DNA of 64,000 nt from Nitzschia sp. pyKryTriq1 (GCA_956465555.1 OY101116.1:2480001-2544000); one strand, 5' to 3'; positions 32,589-43,162 are shown, counted from the stretch's first letter. The notes: a model not told the origin generated them from the sequence alone. Numbers and translations: made by a program.

Positions 32589-33992
32589 ATGGCGGAAGCG
32601 ATGGAAGTAGAACCCTCCACCAGCGTGGAAGAGGAGGCTGGAAAACACGATGCCGATGTGATTGAGGACGAGGACGATGAAGACGTGGAGGACTTGTTGG
32701 ACTGGATGGACAATGCCAAGGTTTCCCACACCGTCATGTTGCTTCAGCAAGTGATGGAATCCCCAAAGTCGGGGCCCAAGGCGACGCAAATCAAAGAACG
32801 TGCTGTATACGAGTTGACACGTGCCTACTGTGCCAGCAAAGAGTACAGCGCCATCGTCAAGTTTCTAGAGGAAAGCGCCTTTTTCCGGAATGTCACCAAG
32901 GCAAAGTGTGCCAAGGTGGTGCGTCAGGTCTTGGACATTGTCGTCAGTTTGGCGCCTCAGGAACTCGATATGCAGCGCGAGATCTGTGAGAAGATAATCG
33001 CTTGGTGTCAGCGGGAAAAGCGCAGCTTCCTTCGGCAGCGCGTGGAAGCCAAGCTGGCTTCGATTCTTTTTCACCAGAATCTCTTTGCTGATGCTCTTGC
33101 ATTGATCGACCGTCTTCTCTCAGAGCTCAAAAAGCTCGACGATAAGCAGCTCCTTGTCGAAACTCACTTGATGGAATCGAAAATTCACTTTGGACTGCGA
33201 AACATCCCCAAGGCCAAGGCGGCGCTGACGGCGTCGCGAACAGCCGCCAATGCCATTTATGTAGCGCCAAACCTCCAAGCATCCATCGACACCATGAGCG
33301 GGACGATCCACACTGAAGAAGGCGACTACAACACTGCGCACTCTTACTTCTTGGAGGCGTTCGAGCAGCTTGACCAAATGAACGAAGAAGCACAAGCTGT
33401 GTCCTGCCTAAAGTACATGATGCTCTGTCGTATCCTTGACGCTCTCACCAAGACGTTGAAACTCTCCGCCAAAGGAGCCATTGGAGCAGACAAGACAGCA
33501 CCATTGGATGTCTCTACCTTGATCACATCTCGACAGGCAGTCAAGTATGCCAGCCGGGACTTGGAAGCCCTGACGGCCGTTGCCAAGGCAGCCACACAGC
33601 GCTCCCTCAATGACTATGAAAAGGTCTTGTCTGACTATACCGCCGAGCTTCAAAAAGACCTACTGATCAAACACCATCTGCACATTCTTCAAGAGCAACT
33701 GCTAGAAAGTAACTTGATCCGAATCATGGAACCATATTCGTGCGTGGAGATCCAGCACATTGCGGATTTGATGGAACTCCCTCTGCCCGTCGTGGAAAAG
33801 AAATTGAGTCAAATGATCTTGGACGGCAAATTCCAGGGTATTCTAGATCAAGGAAAGGGACAGCTTGTTGTCTACGAAGAAGGGGAGAAAGATCGTGCCA
33901 TGGAAAAGGGATTGGAAGTTCTGGAACATATGGACGAAGTTGTTACGACTTTGTTTGCACGATCCAAGGCGTTGAGAACGCTCATGTTGTAG
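32589..33992 (+). CDS. RPN6: 26S proteasome lid subunit RPN6 (PSMD11)
   Basis: Start at ATG 32589 (MAEAMEVEPS), 467 residues; yeast and human RPN6 are 420-435. After an acidic N-terminus (about 15-40) comes a helical solenoid, then RPN6-specific stretches: LLSELKKLDDKQLLVETHLMES, KAKAALTASRTAANAIY, SYFLEAFEQLDQ, SCLKYMMLCRI. The PCI/winged-helix end has NLIRIMEPYSCVEIQHIAD, KKLSQMILDGKFQGILDQG and a C-terminal helix. RPN6 clamps the 19S lid to the 20S core particle. A poorly conserved insert lies near residues 290-320. No intron is seen, and the promoter is GTAC-rich. A related PCI paralogue (COP9 signalosome CSN2) is less likely, because the KLSQMILDGKFQGILDQG segment is RPN6-like. Confidence 0.95.
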   Translation: MAEAMEVEPSTSVEEEAGKHDADVIEDEDDEDVEDLLDWMDNAKVSHTVMLLQQVMESPKSGPKATQIKERAVYELTRAYCASKEYSAIVKFLEESAFFRNVTKAKCAKVVRQVLDIVVSLAPQELDMQREICEKIIAWCQREKRSFLRQRVEAKLASILFHQNLFADALALIDRLLSELKKLDDKQLLVETHLMESKIHFGLRNIPKAKAALTASRTAANAIYVAPNLQASIDTMSGTIHTEEGDYNTAHSYFLEAFEQLDQMNEEAQAVSCLKYMMLCRILDALTKTLKLSAKGAIGADKTAPLDVSTLITSRQAVKYASRDLEALTAVAKAATQRSLNDYEKVLSDYTAELQKDLLIKHHLHILQEQLLESNLIRIMEPYSCVEIQHIADLMELPLPVVEKKLSQMILDGKFQGILDQGKGQLVVYEEGEKDRAMEKGLEVLEHMDEVVTTLFARSKALRTLML

Positions 33993-34722
33993 TGTTACCC
34001 CATTCACTACGGGAGATCAAAGCAATAACATTCTGATGATTCACTCTTACTTGACGTTTTCGTATTCTCTAGTAGCAGTTCAAGAACCTTGTCTCCGTCT
34101 AATCTGAAAAGGTCGCCGTGAGTCCTTCCCGTTGCCCAATGCTGAATAGTGCTGCTCTCATGTACCAGAGTTCGCTGTCGAACAAGTAGTGTTATCGGAT
34201 AACGACTATCGTTTTGTTTGAGACTTCAGGATAGTTCTTGCAATGTGCTGACGAACAACAAGGCCTTGATTTATTTCAAGTCAGTAGGACTTGTAGTCTG
34301 TGCGTTGCGAAGGAAGCATAGTCCATCACACCGGCGCCCCGAGGATTTGCCTCTTATGCGCTTCTAAGCTTCTTATAGGCAGTAGCTGGCATTATCGGTA
34401 GGCCTCTAACTACGAATCATTGATATTGAATTGAATAGTCTAGTAGAGAGAGCTAGAGTCTCTACTAGAGTATTATTCGACTATTATGCGACGAGGGGGG
34501 AGGAGTGTCAGAAGTGAGAGGCGCGGCGGGGAAAGTACTTCATTAGTGTCACAAAAATGCCCGTTCGCATGCGTGACATCATTTTTTTCTTATCCGATGT
34601 CGGGATTCGCGATTATTCTAAAATCTTGAAACAAGAAGATCCAAATACCCAGCAAGAGCGAGAGACTATCCCGTTAATAGGAACAGTTCTCATAACAACA
34701 CACAACTTCTCATAAAACTTAC
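33993..34722. other. Intergenic region with CTAGTAGAGA inverted repeat
   Basis: Contains the inverted pair CTAGTAGAGA (34440-34449) and TCTCTACTAG (34460-34469) around a 10-base AGCTAG-containing loop. Unlike most 5' flanks here it is poor in GTAC. The last part is the presumed promoter of the plastid [2Fe-2S] gene. Confidence 0.6.
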
Positions 34723-35640
34723 ATGATGACCATGATGCGTCCTCTCCTCGTTTTCTTTCTGATTCCACCGGTATGGGGGTTTACTGGACCGCAGCATGGT
34801 TCCAATCGGCTTGTTGCCACCCGTCTGAACTATCAAACGGAAACAGAACGCAATCAAGAACATCTCATGGATCTTGCAAAAAAGTTGAAGCTTGAAGTCT
34901 TTGACATTGACGAAGGGGTCTATGGTCTGGATGTTTGTGATCATGACTATGGCTTGGAAGTCGTTCAAGCTACTCTTCCGATTCATCACGATGGTAATTT
35001 GGGTATCTTATTGACGGAAGTGGCCGGCAGCAACGACGGTAGGGGCCTCGTCTTTATCACAGATACCACCACTCCGATTTTTCAGATTGGAGATGTCATC
35101 ACAGGTGTCATGACTACAGACAAAAAGTATAAGGAGAATACTGCCGGAATGAACTATGATCGTTTGGTGGAGATTATCAATGAAGCCAAGCAAGAATCCA
35201 AGGACCACAATCTTCTCATTGAAGTAAATAGACTGGTGAAGCGCGCCAAGGTCCAAGTTGAACTCGAATTGGGCCCTGGTAAAACCCAAGTAATCGACGC
35301 TCTTGCCGGAGAAAACTTGCGTCGAATGCTTCTGCGCAACAAGGTCAAGCTCTATGACCCAGAGACTAAACGGTTTGACCAGCCATTCAATACGGGAGAC
35401 TGTGCTGGCGAGGGGATTTGCGGTACATGCCTTGTAGCTATCAAGGAAGGAAGCGATATTTTGAATGAAAGAAGTGGCCTAGAAGAATTCATCACTCGAG
35501 GCCGTCCTGCAAGCTGGCGTGCCTCCTGTCAAGTTGTGGTCGGCCACGACAACAAGGAAGGAAAGGTCCGCTTGCAGTTGCATCCACAGTCTGGCTTCAA
35601 GGATGAGCTCAACCCACCAACCAGGTACGTGCATCCTTGA
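34723..35640 (+). CDS. Plastid-targeted protein with PDZ-like and [2Fe-2S] ferredoxin domains
   Basis: The 305-residue protein starts with a signal peptide (MRPLLVFFLIPPVW) followed by GF (F20), the aromatic residue needed for diatom plastid import. Residues about 65-165 resemble a PDZ domain: YGLEVVQATL, GLVFITDTTTPIFQIGDVITGV, MNYDRLVEIINEAK. A C-terminal [2Fe-2S] domain follows, with Cys227-x5-Cys233-x2-Cys236 (CAGEGICGTC) and Cys269 (WRASCQVVVG). The C-x5-C-x2-C spacing is closer to adrenodoxin and to the plastid NDH subunit PnsB3-type proteins than to photosynthetic ferredoxin (C-x4-C). A role in electron transfer or Fe-S-linked regulation within the plastid is inferred; the partner is unknown. 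One exon. Confidence 0.8.
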   Translation: MMTMMRPLLVFFLIPPVWGFTGPQHGSNRLVATRLNYQTETERNQEHLMDLAKKLKLEVFDIDEGVYGLDVCDHDYGLEVVQATLPIHHDGNLGILLTEVAGSNDGRGLVFITDTTTPIFQIGDVITGVMTTDKKYKENTAGMNYDRLVEIINEAKQESKDHNLLIEVNRLVKRAKVQVELELGPGKTQVIDALAGENLRRMLLRNKVKLYDPETKRFDQPFNTGDCAGEGICGTCLVAIKEGSDILNERSGLEEFITRGRPASWRASCQVVVGHDNKEGKVRLQLHPQSGFKDELNPPTRYVHP

Positions 35641-36911
35641 GTATCATTGTCCGATTTACTACATACTACCGGTGTACAAGTACAGTAACTGCTGGTACCT
35701 GGTAGTAGTACACTACTAGCTAGTAGTGGAGAATTTGCAGTATTTTAAAAATTGAAACATCTAAAGTACTGTAGTACTCGTACTACTCACTCTACTCTCT
35801 ACTAGAGTGAGTAGTGGTACTAGCTAGTAGTAGAGACTATTATTTGATCAATGTGCGTACTCCCGAGGACAGAGGGACAGACAGCATGCGAACGAGATAC
35901 ATACAGTACCGGTACAAGTACTGTAAGAGAGACGTCCGATGAGATCACGAATCTCATCGAGACGACGAAAACACCATCCTCATCGACTGAGTCACTACTG
36001 GCAGTAGAATTTTAAAACAAGTTTTTTTATCAAATGCAAAGATTTTATAGGTGAAATATTGGCATCGCCGATTATCAAATATTTCACATCGTAAATAATT
36101 CCATGAGATTCCCAAATGAATGCTTTTCTTCATGAACTACTTCTAGTAGTCTAAATATTATTTATTCGCAGGTGTTGGCGGACTGCTTGTTGTTCCTTCC
36201 TCTTTCCTCCCTACTACTACCGCCGGTAGTCTACTGTACCGGCACTGCACCGGTACAGTACCAGAACTAGAACTGTAATGGTACTAGGTACTTGTAAAGG
36301 TAGTACGGTACCGGTAGGGCCTACTCGTACTTTCACAGTGAGCTTCTGACTACTCTAGCTAGTAGGAGAGAGACTAGTACCGGTAGTGAACGACTGCGGC
36401 ACGTGTGAAGACGACGACTCGTGACTCGTCGTACAGTACCTGGTACGAGTAGGATGACGACGACGAACTGACCTCGCCGGCCGAAAGCCGATCGACCTTC
36501 GCCTTTCGGACTTCGCACGCCATCTTTCTCCGCGCACGTCACGCTTTCATCACGCCACGAGTTCCGCGTCCTCTTCGAACACGTACACCACGTACGAGTA
36601 CGTACCGGTAGAAGCAAGGTAGAAGATACGAAGACAGCGGTACCAGGTACCAGGTACCGTACTCGTAAAGAAGAAAATGAACCTCTGCGCTGTCACTCAA
36701 CTGCACCCACCACTAATATCGGTACAAATATCCACCACCCACCATACCACCCACCGACCCCAGCAGCAGAGCACAACCAACAACTCGACAACGGTACCGT
36801 ACTGTACCGGTACGGTAAACCAGGTTCCAAGAATTCCTCATCTATCATCGACGGCAACATTGATAGAGGAAATAAGAAAGAAATAACCCTGAGCTTCCAT
36901 AAGACAACATT
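35641..36911. repeat. Palindrome-rich intergenic region, 1.3 kb
   Basis: No gene is supported. GTAC/ACCGGT clusters lie at 35672-35715, 35764-35830, 35902-35925, 36232-36330, 36372-36385, 36433-36452, 36590-36668 and 36797-36818. CTCTACTAGAG/CTAGTAGAG palindromes occur at about 35795-35845. An AT-rich stretch (36005-36120) separates the clusters. Confidence 0.65.
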
Positions 36912-38384
36912 ATGAGTACACCAGATATGAGTTACGAGAGCAACGGCAACAAAAGATCCATCATTGAAAAGGATGCTCTGATGCGATTGATTGCCGAAGA
37001 AATGGTCACCTCGCTGATCAACTTAGGCAACGGCGATGGAGACGACGACGAAGACGATGATAAAGTCATAGCGCAATTGCAGGCGAAACTCATGGAGCGC
37101 GAGAAGGCTAGAAAGCTCAAGAAGAAATCAATTCGTCGGAAAAGCAAGACGCCCAGAAGACCAAGTGAAACCGAATTTCTGGCTAGCCCGACTCCAACAG
37201 CTAAGAGTAGCATCGAGGACTTGTATTATTCTCACGTCGGCGGAGCTGAAAGTCCTGGCCGACCTAAGATGCCACCGGCACCCGTTGAGGTACTCATGCC
37301 TGGTGATGAAATTGTCGTAGAGTTGAAAGACCATGAAGACGATTCATTTGCGGGGGGAGAACTACACCAGCTTGTTGATGACAAACATCGACGTCCCTCG
37401 CTGTCGGACTCGGCAATGTTCCCAGGTGAATCAGAAGGTGGCACAGAGAAAAGTACCATGTCAGAGTCAAACGATAACAGTATGCGAAGCCAGGAATTCT
37501 CCATGCAAGAAATTCGAGAGTATGTCATGGCCAATATCCCCAGCGCCGTGAGAGAACAAATTCCAGAAGAAGCTTGGGCTCAGATCTTCAAGGTCGACAG
37601 TGTCACATCCAAGACGGCATCACAAAGTAGCAAAACGAGTCTAAGCAAGGCAAAAAAGGAGCCAATTGCTCCAATCGGCCAAATCGAATTCAATAATGAC
37701 GAAGATGACGATAATGATGATATAACTGTGTTCAGCGACGTCTCTGGTCTCACTGGTGCTTTTCCCGATGGGAAAGGAGTGGAAAGCAAGCGCGAAACAT
37801 TGAATAAGGCATCGCAGTCGCTGGACAAAGTGGAAGAGGCTTCCCAAAGCAGCCAGTTAGATCAGAGTCTGCAGAGTGGTAATATAGCACCGGAAGCCCC
37901 GGGCGAAAACTCGTTTTCACGTCGTTCTAGCAAGAACATGCGTTCCACGGAAAAACGACACGACCAAGCGCCAGGAACGAAAGTCTCGGCCTCGAAAGGT
38001 ACTAAGAAGGTGGCCTGGGACCAAGTTGAAGTACGTTACTATGAACGTACTCTGTCAGACAACCCCTCAGTCCAAAGTGGTGCGGGTATTGGGATCGGCT
38101 GGAAGTACAAGCGAGGAGGAAGAATGGACGTTGACTACTGGGAACAATCAAGAGGCAAACAACGACAGTCCGCTGAATTGGTCTTGCCCCGGCATGTGCG
38201 CGAACGTATTTTGCGAGAAGTAGGGGTTACACAACGAGAGATGGCCGACATGGTCAGGATGAACCTCAAAGTCAAGAATCAAAGAAAACAAACATTGACT
38301 AATGTGGGTGCTGCTGGAGTGGAAGAGGCCGTCGAAAATGCTCGGAGACGCATTGGTCGCCTTCTTTCATTGGGAAGAAAATAA
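36912..38384 (+). CDS. Stramenopile-type protein of unknown function with C-terminal YERTL/GWKY motif
   Basis: The 490-residue protein is mostly Ser/Asp/Glu/Lys-rich and probably disordered. A basic stretch (KLKKKSIRRKSKTPRRP, about 68-84) may direct it to the nucleus, and a helical segment (SMQEIREYVMANIPSAVREQIP) lies near 200-220. The only conserved part is at the C-terminus: VEVRYYERTLSDNPSVQSG then IGIGWKYKRGG (about 375-410), followed by a Lys/Arg-rich helix. I recall the V-x-YERTL-x-DNP...GWKY pattern from many diatom proteins without known role. No intron or targeting peptide is seen. Function unknown; it converges with the methyltransferase gene (147-base gap). Confidence 0.75.
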   Translation: MSTPDMSYESNGNKRSIIEKDALMRLIAEEMVTSLINLGNGDGDDDEDDDKVIAQLQAKLMEREKARKLKKKSIRRKSKTPRRPSETEFLASPTPTAKSSIEDLYYSHVGGAESPGRPKMPPAPVEVLMPGDEIVVELKDHEDDSFAGGELHQLVDDKHRRPSLSDSAMFPGESEGGTEKSTMSESNDNSMRSQEFSMQEIREYVMANIPSAVREQIPEEAWAQIFKVDSVTSKTASQSSKTSLSKAKKEPIAPIGQIEFNNDEDDDNDDITVFSDVSGLTGAFPDGKGVESKRETLNKASQSLDKVEEASQSSQLDQSLQSGNIAPEAPGENSFSRRSSKNMRSTEKRHDQAPGTKVSASKGTKKVAWDQVEVRYYERTLSDNPSVQSGAGIGIGWKYKRGGRMDVDYWEQSRGKQRQSAELVLPRHVRERILREVGVTQREMADMVRMNLKVKNQRKQTLTNVGAAGVEEAVENARRRIGRLLSLGRK

Positions 38385-38531
38385 AAGATTTGTACTGTAG
38401 CTATTACTTATACAACTTTATCCACCTTTCATCATCATCTGACACTGGATGTTTTTCGTCGTTGGCGGATTATGTTGTTGATGGTAGATGATAGTAAAAT
38501 AACTATTCGTAGAGGCACATCGTAGAGCAAA

Positions 38532-39907
38532 TCATGGAATCAAGTAAAGTTGTTCATTGAGAACACTCTTGTTCAGGACGCGGCCATCGTCACCTGTCTT
38601 CCTCCTTTCAGCGGCGAATCGGATCTTGCAGTTGTAAAGCCTTGCATTTTCCTTCGTTCTGAACATTTCAATATCCCCAGTAAGTTTCGTGGTTTCCCCA
38701 GATAGTAGTGGAATACCGGAGTGAAAGTAAAACACTTGTTGTCCCCAATGTGTGTAACCATTCTCGGGCCCTGTGGACAGGAACGACGGGTTTGACAGTT
38801 TCGGTGCGCTTGCTCCTGCCTCATCAGTTCTAGATTTGAAATCAGAAGTGAACCAGCCAGCAAATCCGGACACGGGACCTTGATTCTTTGCCCCGTCGAT
38901 GTTGAACTCGAATTTCCCATTTTCGTCACTAGATGCGATACCTTTGGAATCTTCAATCGTACACGTCATCATGTCCAGATACTTCACTGCTTTGGGTTCG
39001 GCAAGGACTGCATCATCGGGAAGCTCTCGCCAACGGCTACTCCAAAGGAAATATTCTTTCTGTTCACGTTGATAGTCCTTACCCAAAATATCCATGTTCA
39101 CACCGTACACTTGCATTGTGGTTTCTTGAAAGTCTGTCCAGTCCGAAAGGGCACCAGAGTATTCATTGAGGCCGGCTCGTCTCTCCTCGTCGTCCTGAAC
39201 AGGAGCAAGATACATGGTACAGTGCGATGGGAACATTAAACCAGTGGCCGGCTTGAGGAACTTGTCGCGGGCACGGATAACAGAATCCATCATTGACTCC
39301 CGGAGCAAAAAGTAGCCCATCCATTCACTAATGAAAATGTCGACGACGCGTTCTGGATGTTCCGGATCATCACACTCCAAGCCATCCTCTTCGATCGGGA
39401 GTTTGATTTCTTCAACGGCTCCTTGAATCACTGTTACAATATGGTCAACTTTGTTCGCGGCCATGACTTTACGTGCATGAGCTGCCATGTCCGTATACTC
39501 AACTGGAATGAAATACATCATTAAAATGGAACGTGAGAAACCTGGTGCATTCTCACTCATCAAGCGTTTGAGACATGACTACGAGACTGAACAAACTTAC
39601 TGGCATATACTTTTTTGGCACCTGCTTGGGCCGCCCAGACAGCGAGAATTCCAGACCCTGTACCAATGTCCATCACCACTTTGTCTTTGAAGACGTCTTC
39701 ATTTCCGAGGATCGCCGAGTGGTATGCTGCCATGCGATTGTGATCCGCAAGCATTTGCTTCTGGTGGTACAGCTGAGCATAGGAGCAGAAATAGTTCGCA
39801 AAGTCGCTAGCTTTTGCCTGTTCATCTCCATTGTAAGAGGGGATCTCCCCATTGCCAGAAGTATTGGCAAATGGGGTTGGGGTGGTTTCTTCCTTGGTTT
39901 CCGACAT
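38532..39907 (-). CDS. Type I protein arginine methyltransferase
   Basis: Two exons, 39601..39907 and 38532..39502, give 425 residues; the donor GTAAGT interrupts the codon before the motif I Glu, and splicing gives KKVYAIEYTD. PRMT motifs: YFCSYAQLYHQKQMLAD, VVMDIGTGSGILAVWAAQAG (78-97), the double-E loop SEWMGYFLLRESM (E162, E171), and the THWGQQVFYF THW loop. A family insert lies around the EEDGLECDDPEHPE segment. The double-E and THW motifs point to a type I enzyme giving asymmetric dimethylarginine on histones and RNA-binding proteins, with SAM as donor. No zinc finger or SH3 domain is present. Within the family PRMT1/3/6/8 are possible; I do not assign one. Confidence 0.9.
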
Positions 39908-40532
39908 TTCAAGTGGTTTCGGTAACGCGGAACGCGGATTGTTCTCTCAAAAGGAATAAATTCGGATACAATTCGAACGGCTATTGTTATTATTACTCAA
40001 ACTGCTGTGGGAAGAGCAGACTCTAGCGTAGTGACAGGGTTGCAGACTTGTATCCGAGTTGTACTGTATCCTTCTTGCCTAAAAAGGATGACTTTATTGG
40101 TGGTCACCGCAGACCGCACCACCGACAACAGACCGCCATTTTTCTTTCCCATCTGCTTCGATCTTCGCTTTTTTATTCGATGGTTGTCGAGGAAGATCGC
40201 TCAGAAGATTAAGAATCATCGGATGACGGACTGGCTGTCGAACGACCGTGACCCGTGACTGACTGTGACTCACTCGTGTTTCGAGACTGACGACTACTGA
40301 CGCCGACGCACGACGACGACGACGACGACTCACTCCTCCTCCTCACTCTACTCAATCCGCTCTCGCGGACATGCGACATGCGTGCTGTATGTGGTTGCTG
40401 CTACGACAATACTATGCCACTGGTAGAAAATGATGCTAAGTGAGTCGGTTTTTGTGAAAAAGCATAGTATCTTTAGCTTTGCCAGTCCGTGTGGCCAGAT
40501 TGCAGGGAAGGGACATGCAAATAGGGTCTCGG
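39908..40532. other. Intergenic region with an (ACG)n-ACTCACTCCTC element
   Basis: 5' flank of the methyltransferase and 3' flank of the next minus-strand gene. It holds an (ACG)n run followed by ACTCACTCCTC (40311-40338), almost the same as at 31749-31777, and a GACTGACTGTGACTCACTCGTG stretch near 40250-40280. No gene is supported. Confidence 0.5.
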
Positions 40533-42815
40533 TTAGGCAACTTCAGCTTCGTGAAATCGGGACGGTCTGTATGGAGCAAGCAAGTCACAAGAGATACTAT
40601 CGGCAATTTCAGCCGCTGCAATGCTAGACAACAACGGGCCGAGAGTCATTCCTGAGTGGGTGACAGCTGCGTATAGATTCGGTTCGACGTATCCAACTAT
40701 GGGGAGACCATCCTGCGGCATTGGACGGACGGCTTCGCATGTTTGTGTCAACTCGGAGCCCTCCATCAAAACAGGAGAAAGACTTTTAGCACCATCAAGT
40801 AAAGAAGTATTTGTCTTGTTGTTTGCTGAAGTGGTAGCCACCGCCCCAATCGTTCCACCGACTTCAAGTGCACCACCGCCTACTACGATCGATCCATCTG
40901 GGCGTTGTAGGACATGGCTGGAACGAAGGGGATCAACCAGGATACGTGAAAGGCGATCGGTAGCCTTTTCAGCAGGAGTGGCATAGGCAATTGTACCTGG
41001 TCGGTGCAGCAATCGCAATCCGCAACAAAGATCCTTGGCCCCAGAACCAGCTCCGGCGGCAACAACGATGACATCGGCGCCGACGATTACCTTTTCTTGA
41101 TTCAAAAGTACTTTTACCCCACATATTTTCCCAGACACAGGATCTCGCACAACACTTGTCACATTGGCATCTGCAACAAAGCGCACGCCCTTCTCCGCTG
41201 CTACCCGACGGAGTGTCTGCACTGCTGCCATAGGGTCGACGCACCCTTCATCGCGGAAAAAGTAAGTATATCCTTCGCTGTTGGGGGTTCCATCATCGTG
41301 GGAGAGCTTCCAACTCGCTAGAGGCTCAAGCTCAAGTACACGTGAGTACGATAGTGGACCTTCTGCTGGATAGCCACCGTCGTTGACGAACTCCGGAGGA
41401 TTCTCAAACCGTACAAGACTTCCCATCCACGAGACCAATTTTGATAGGTGCGGCTCGCGTTTCCATGCATGAATCCCCAGCTGATTAAGAATCTGATACA
41501 TCTTGGGGGATTTTGCGTTTGCATTGAGCCACGCCCACGATGCAGGGGTTGTTTTTCCGGTGTCGCTTGCAGCGAGCTGATCCAACACCGTTATGTTGAG
41601 GTCGGGTCGACGCTCAGCGAGAAAGAGGGCCAAAGAGGTACCGATAATGCCTCCACCCACAACCACCACATTCTTCAGAGCTGGATATGTTGGGCCCTGC
41701 TCTCCCCAATACACGAGCCCGACGCTATCGGCAATGGCTCGGATCTTGGGGGGCGTGCTTATGCTCGATGTCGAACTCTGGGAAAGTGCCCGATGTAATC
41801 CTTCTTCGCCCGCAATCCTTTGAATGAGCTCCTGGTGCAATTTCTGAGGATATATGTCACTTTTCATCGACAACCAGACGCCATTGCGGTCCTCAATCTC
41901 GGCAACTGCGAGGTCTTTGCTGGGAACTGCACCACTGATGGACATTGAATAATCTCGTAGATACGTGTCGAGTTCCTTCCGATCAACAGGTCTCCCCACT
42001 AGATTTACCAATACAGGATAAAGTTCGTCCACCAGTGCGTCTAGAGAAGCCTGATGTTCTTGATGAACTCGCTCCACCGTCGAGGGCGCCTTCACATTCG
42101 CTTCACGACACATTAGCCACATGCAGGATGCCCACAAAAGTTTTCGTGCGGCAGCCTCCTTGAGGTCCGACAAGGAATCGAGGATTTCAGTTTGAACACC
42201 ATGGGCGTTGAGGATTCTAGCAGTCTCTAGAGCATGTTTTCCGTGGAGGAATGTTTTGGGGGACATCAGACTGGTCTGCAGGGTCGAGGCAGATGAATCG
42301 TCGTCATTGGAATTTTTGAGTTGACACTTTTTCAGTACGGCAAAATGTGGAACCACAAAAGTGGCCGTATCGAAGTGAGGGGGAGGCAATCCATTGCCCA
42401 CAAATACTAGATCCTCACGTCGATCTTCGAGTGTCTGATTCCATATCTGGGGCCAGGCAGCACTCGGTGTAGCCACATAAATGGGGCAGCCGCTCGAAGT
42501 CAAGCATCCAGGAGCCACACCCCGAGGCACGGCTGCTGCTGCTGCAGATGGGTCGCCACCGGCACCGTGACACAACCAGAAAGAACCTACGCGACCAAAG
42601 GCCCCCACAACCTCGCAAGCGTAGTGGAAGGGAGCCTCATAGTGGAAAGCGTCGACCGCTGAGGATTTTGAACGGTCGGTCGCACTGCGACGAAACGATG
42701 AGGAGAAGTCTTCGAGAAGATTTTTCCATCCTCCCCCAAAGGCTGAGGTCCACCGGCGAGAAAAGACGAACAGAATGAAGAGCTTCCAGCAAAAGGAAGC
42801 TTTTTGAAGACACAT
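40533..42815 (-). CDS. Plastid-targeted two-Rossmann fusion: ketopantoate-reductase-like domain plus D-amino-acid-oxidase-type FAD oxidoreductase
   Basis: The 760-residue protein opens with a signal peptide (KLFILFVFSRRW) and TSAFGGGW (SAF at 24-26), the diatom plastid-import motif. Residues about 65-340 resemble NAD(P)-dependent ketopantoate-reductase/6PGDH-type folds: EVVGAFGRVGSFWL (a relaxed Rossmann G-x-x-G-x-x-G), GCPIYVATPSAAW, RREDLVFVGNGLP, and a helical half starting RKLLWASCMWLM. From 382 comes a DAO-family FAD domain: VVVVGGGIIGTSLALFLAE, TPASWAWLNANAKSPKMY, ADVIVVAAGAGSG, and a C-terminal RPMPQDGLPIVG. DAO enzymes oxidise amines such as glycine, sarcosine or D-amino acids. The substrate is not visible; joint action on one metabolite is inferred from the fusion. 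No intron. Confidence 0.82.
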   Translation of the reverse strand: MCLQKASFCWKLFILFVFSRRWTSAFGGGWKNLLEDFSSSFRRSATDRSKSSAVDAFHYEAPFHYACEVVGAFGRVGSFWLCHGAGGDPSAAAAAVPRGVAPGCLTSSGCPIYVATPSAAWPQIWNQTLEDRREDLVFVGNGLPPPHFDTATFVVPHFAVLKKCQLKNSNDDDSSASTLQTSLMSPKTFLHGKHALETARILNAHGVQTEILDSLSDLKEAAARKLLWASCMWLMCREANVKAPSTVERVHQEHQASLDALVDELYPVLVNLVGRPVDRKELDTYLRDYSMSISGAVPSKDLAVAEIEDRNGVWLSMKSDIYPQKLHQELIQRIAGEEGLHRALSQSSTSSISTPPKIRAIADSVGLVYWGEQGPTYPALKNVVVVGGGIIGTSLALFLAERRPDLNITVLDQLAASDTGKTTPASWAWLNANAKSPKMYQILNQLGIHAWKREPHLSKLVSWMGSLVRFENPPEFVNDGGYPAEGPLSYSRVLELEPLASWKLSHDDGTPNSEGYTYFFRDEGCVDPMAAVQTLRRVAAEKGVRFVADANVTSVVRDPVSGKICGVKVLLNQEKVIVGADVIVVAAGAGSGAKDLCCGLRLLHRPGTIAYATPAEKATDRLSRILVDPLRSSHVLQRPDGSIVVGGGALEVGGTIGAVATTSANNKTNTSLLDGAKSLSPVLMEGSELTQTCEAVRPMPQDGLPIVGYVEPNLYAAVTHSGMTLGPLLSSIAAAEIADSISCDLLAPYRPSRFHEAEVA

Positions 42816-43162
42816 TCTATTCGGAGTTATCAGAACAAAGCAAGCATTTGCTATGATGTACCGGTGTGATGTTTGATGTTTCGTACCGCCGCGTATTTAT
42901 ACAGTACTCGTATACCACCGTACGGAGGGGCGGTGTTTTACATGTATGTACGCACCAACATCGTCATTCGTCATGCATGCGGTCTCAAGAAAATTAGTCT
43001 ACATGTAGACTGGTACAGTAGTACTGGGTACCAGGTACTGGTACTGTACTGTACTGTAGAGTGAGGAGGAATATTATACAACGGTTGTATAACATGACTC
43101 AAGACTCGTCACACGACTGCCGACTCTCACGACGTTTGACTACGGAGGGCTGAGACATAATT
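42816..43162. promoter_or_regulatory. Upstream region of the plastid fusion gene
   Basis: Includes GTAC clusters at 42856-42922 and 43010-43058 and the start of a repeat-rich island. Confidence 0.45.
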
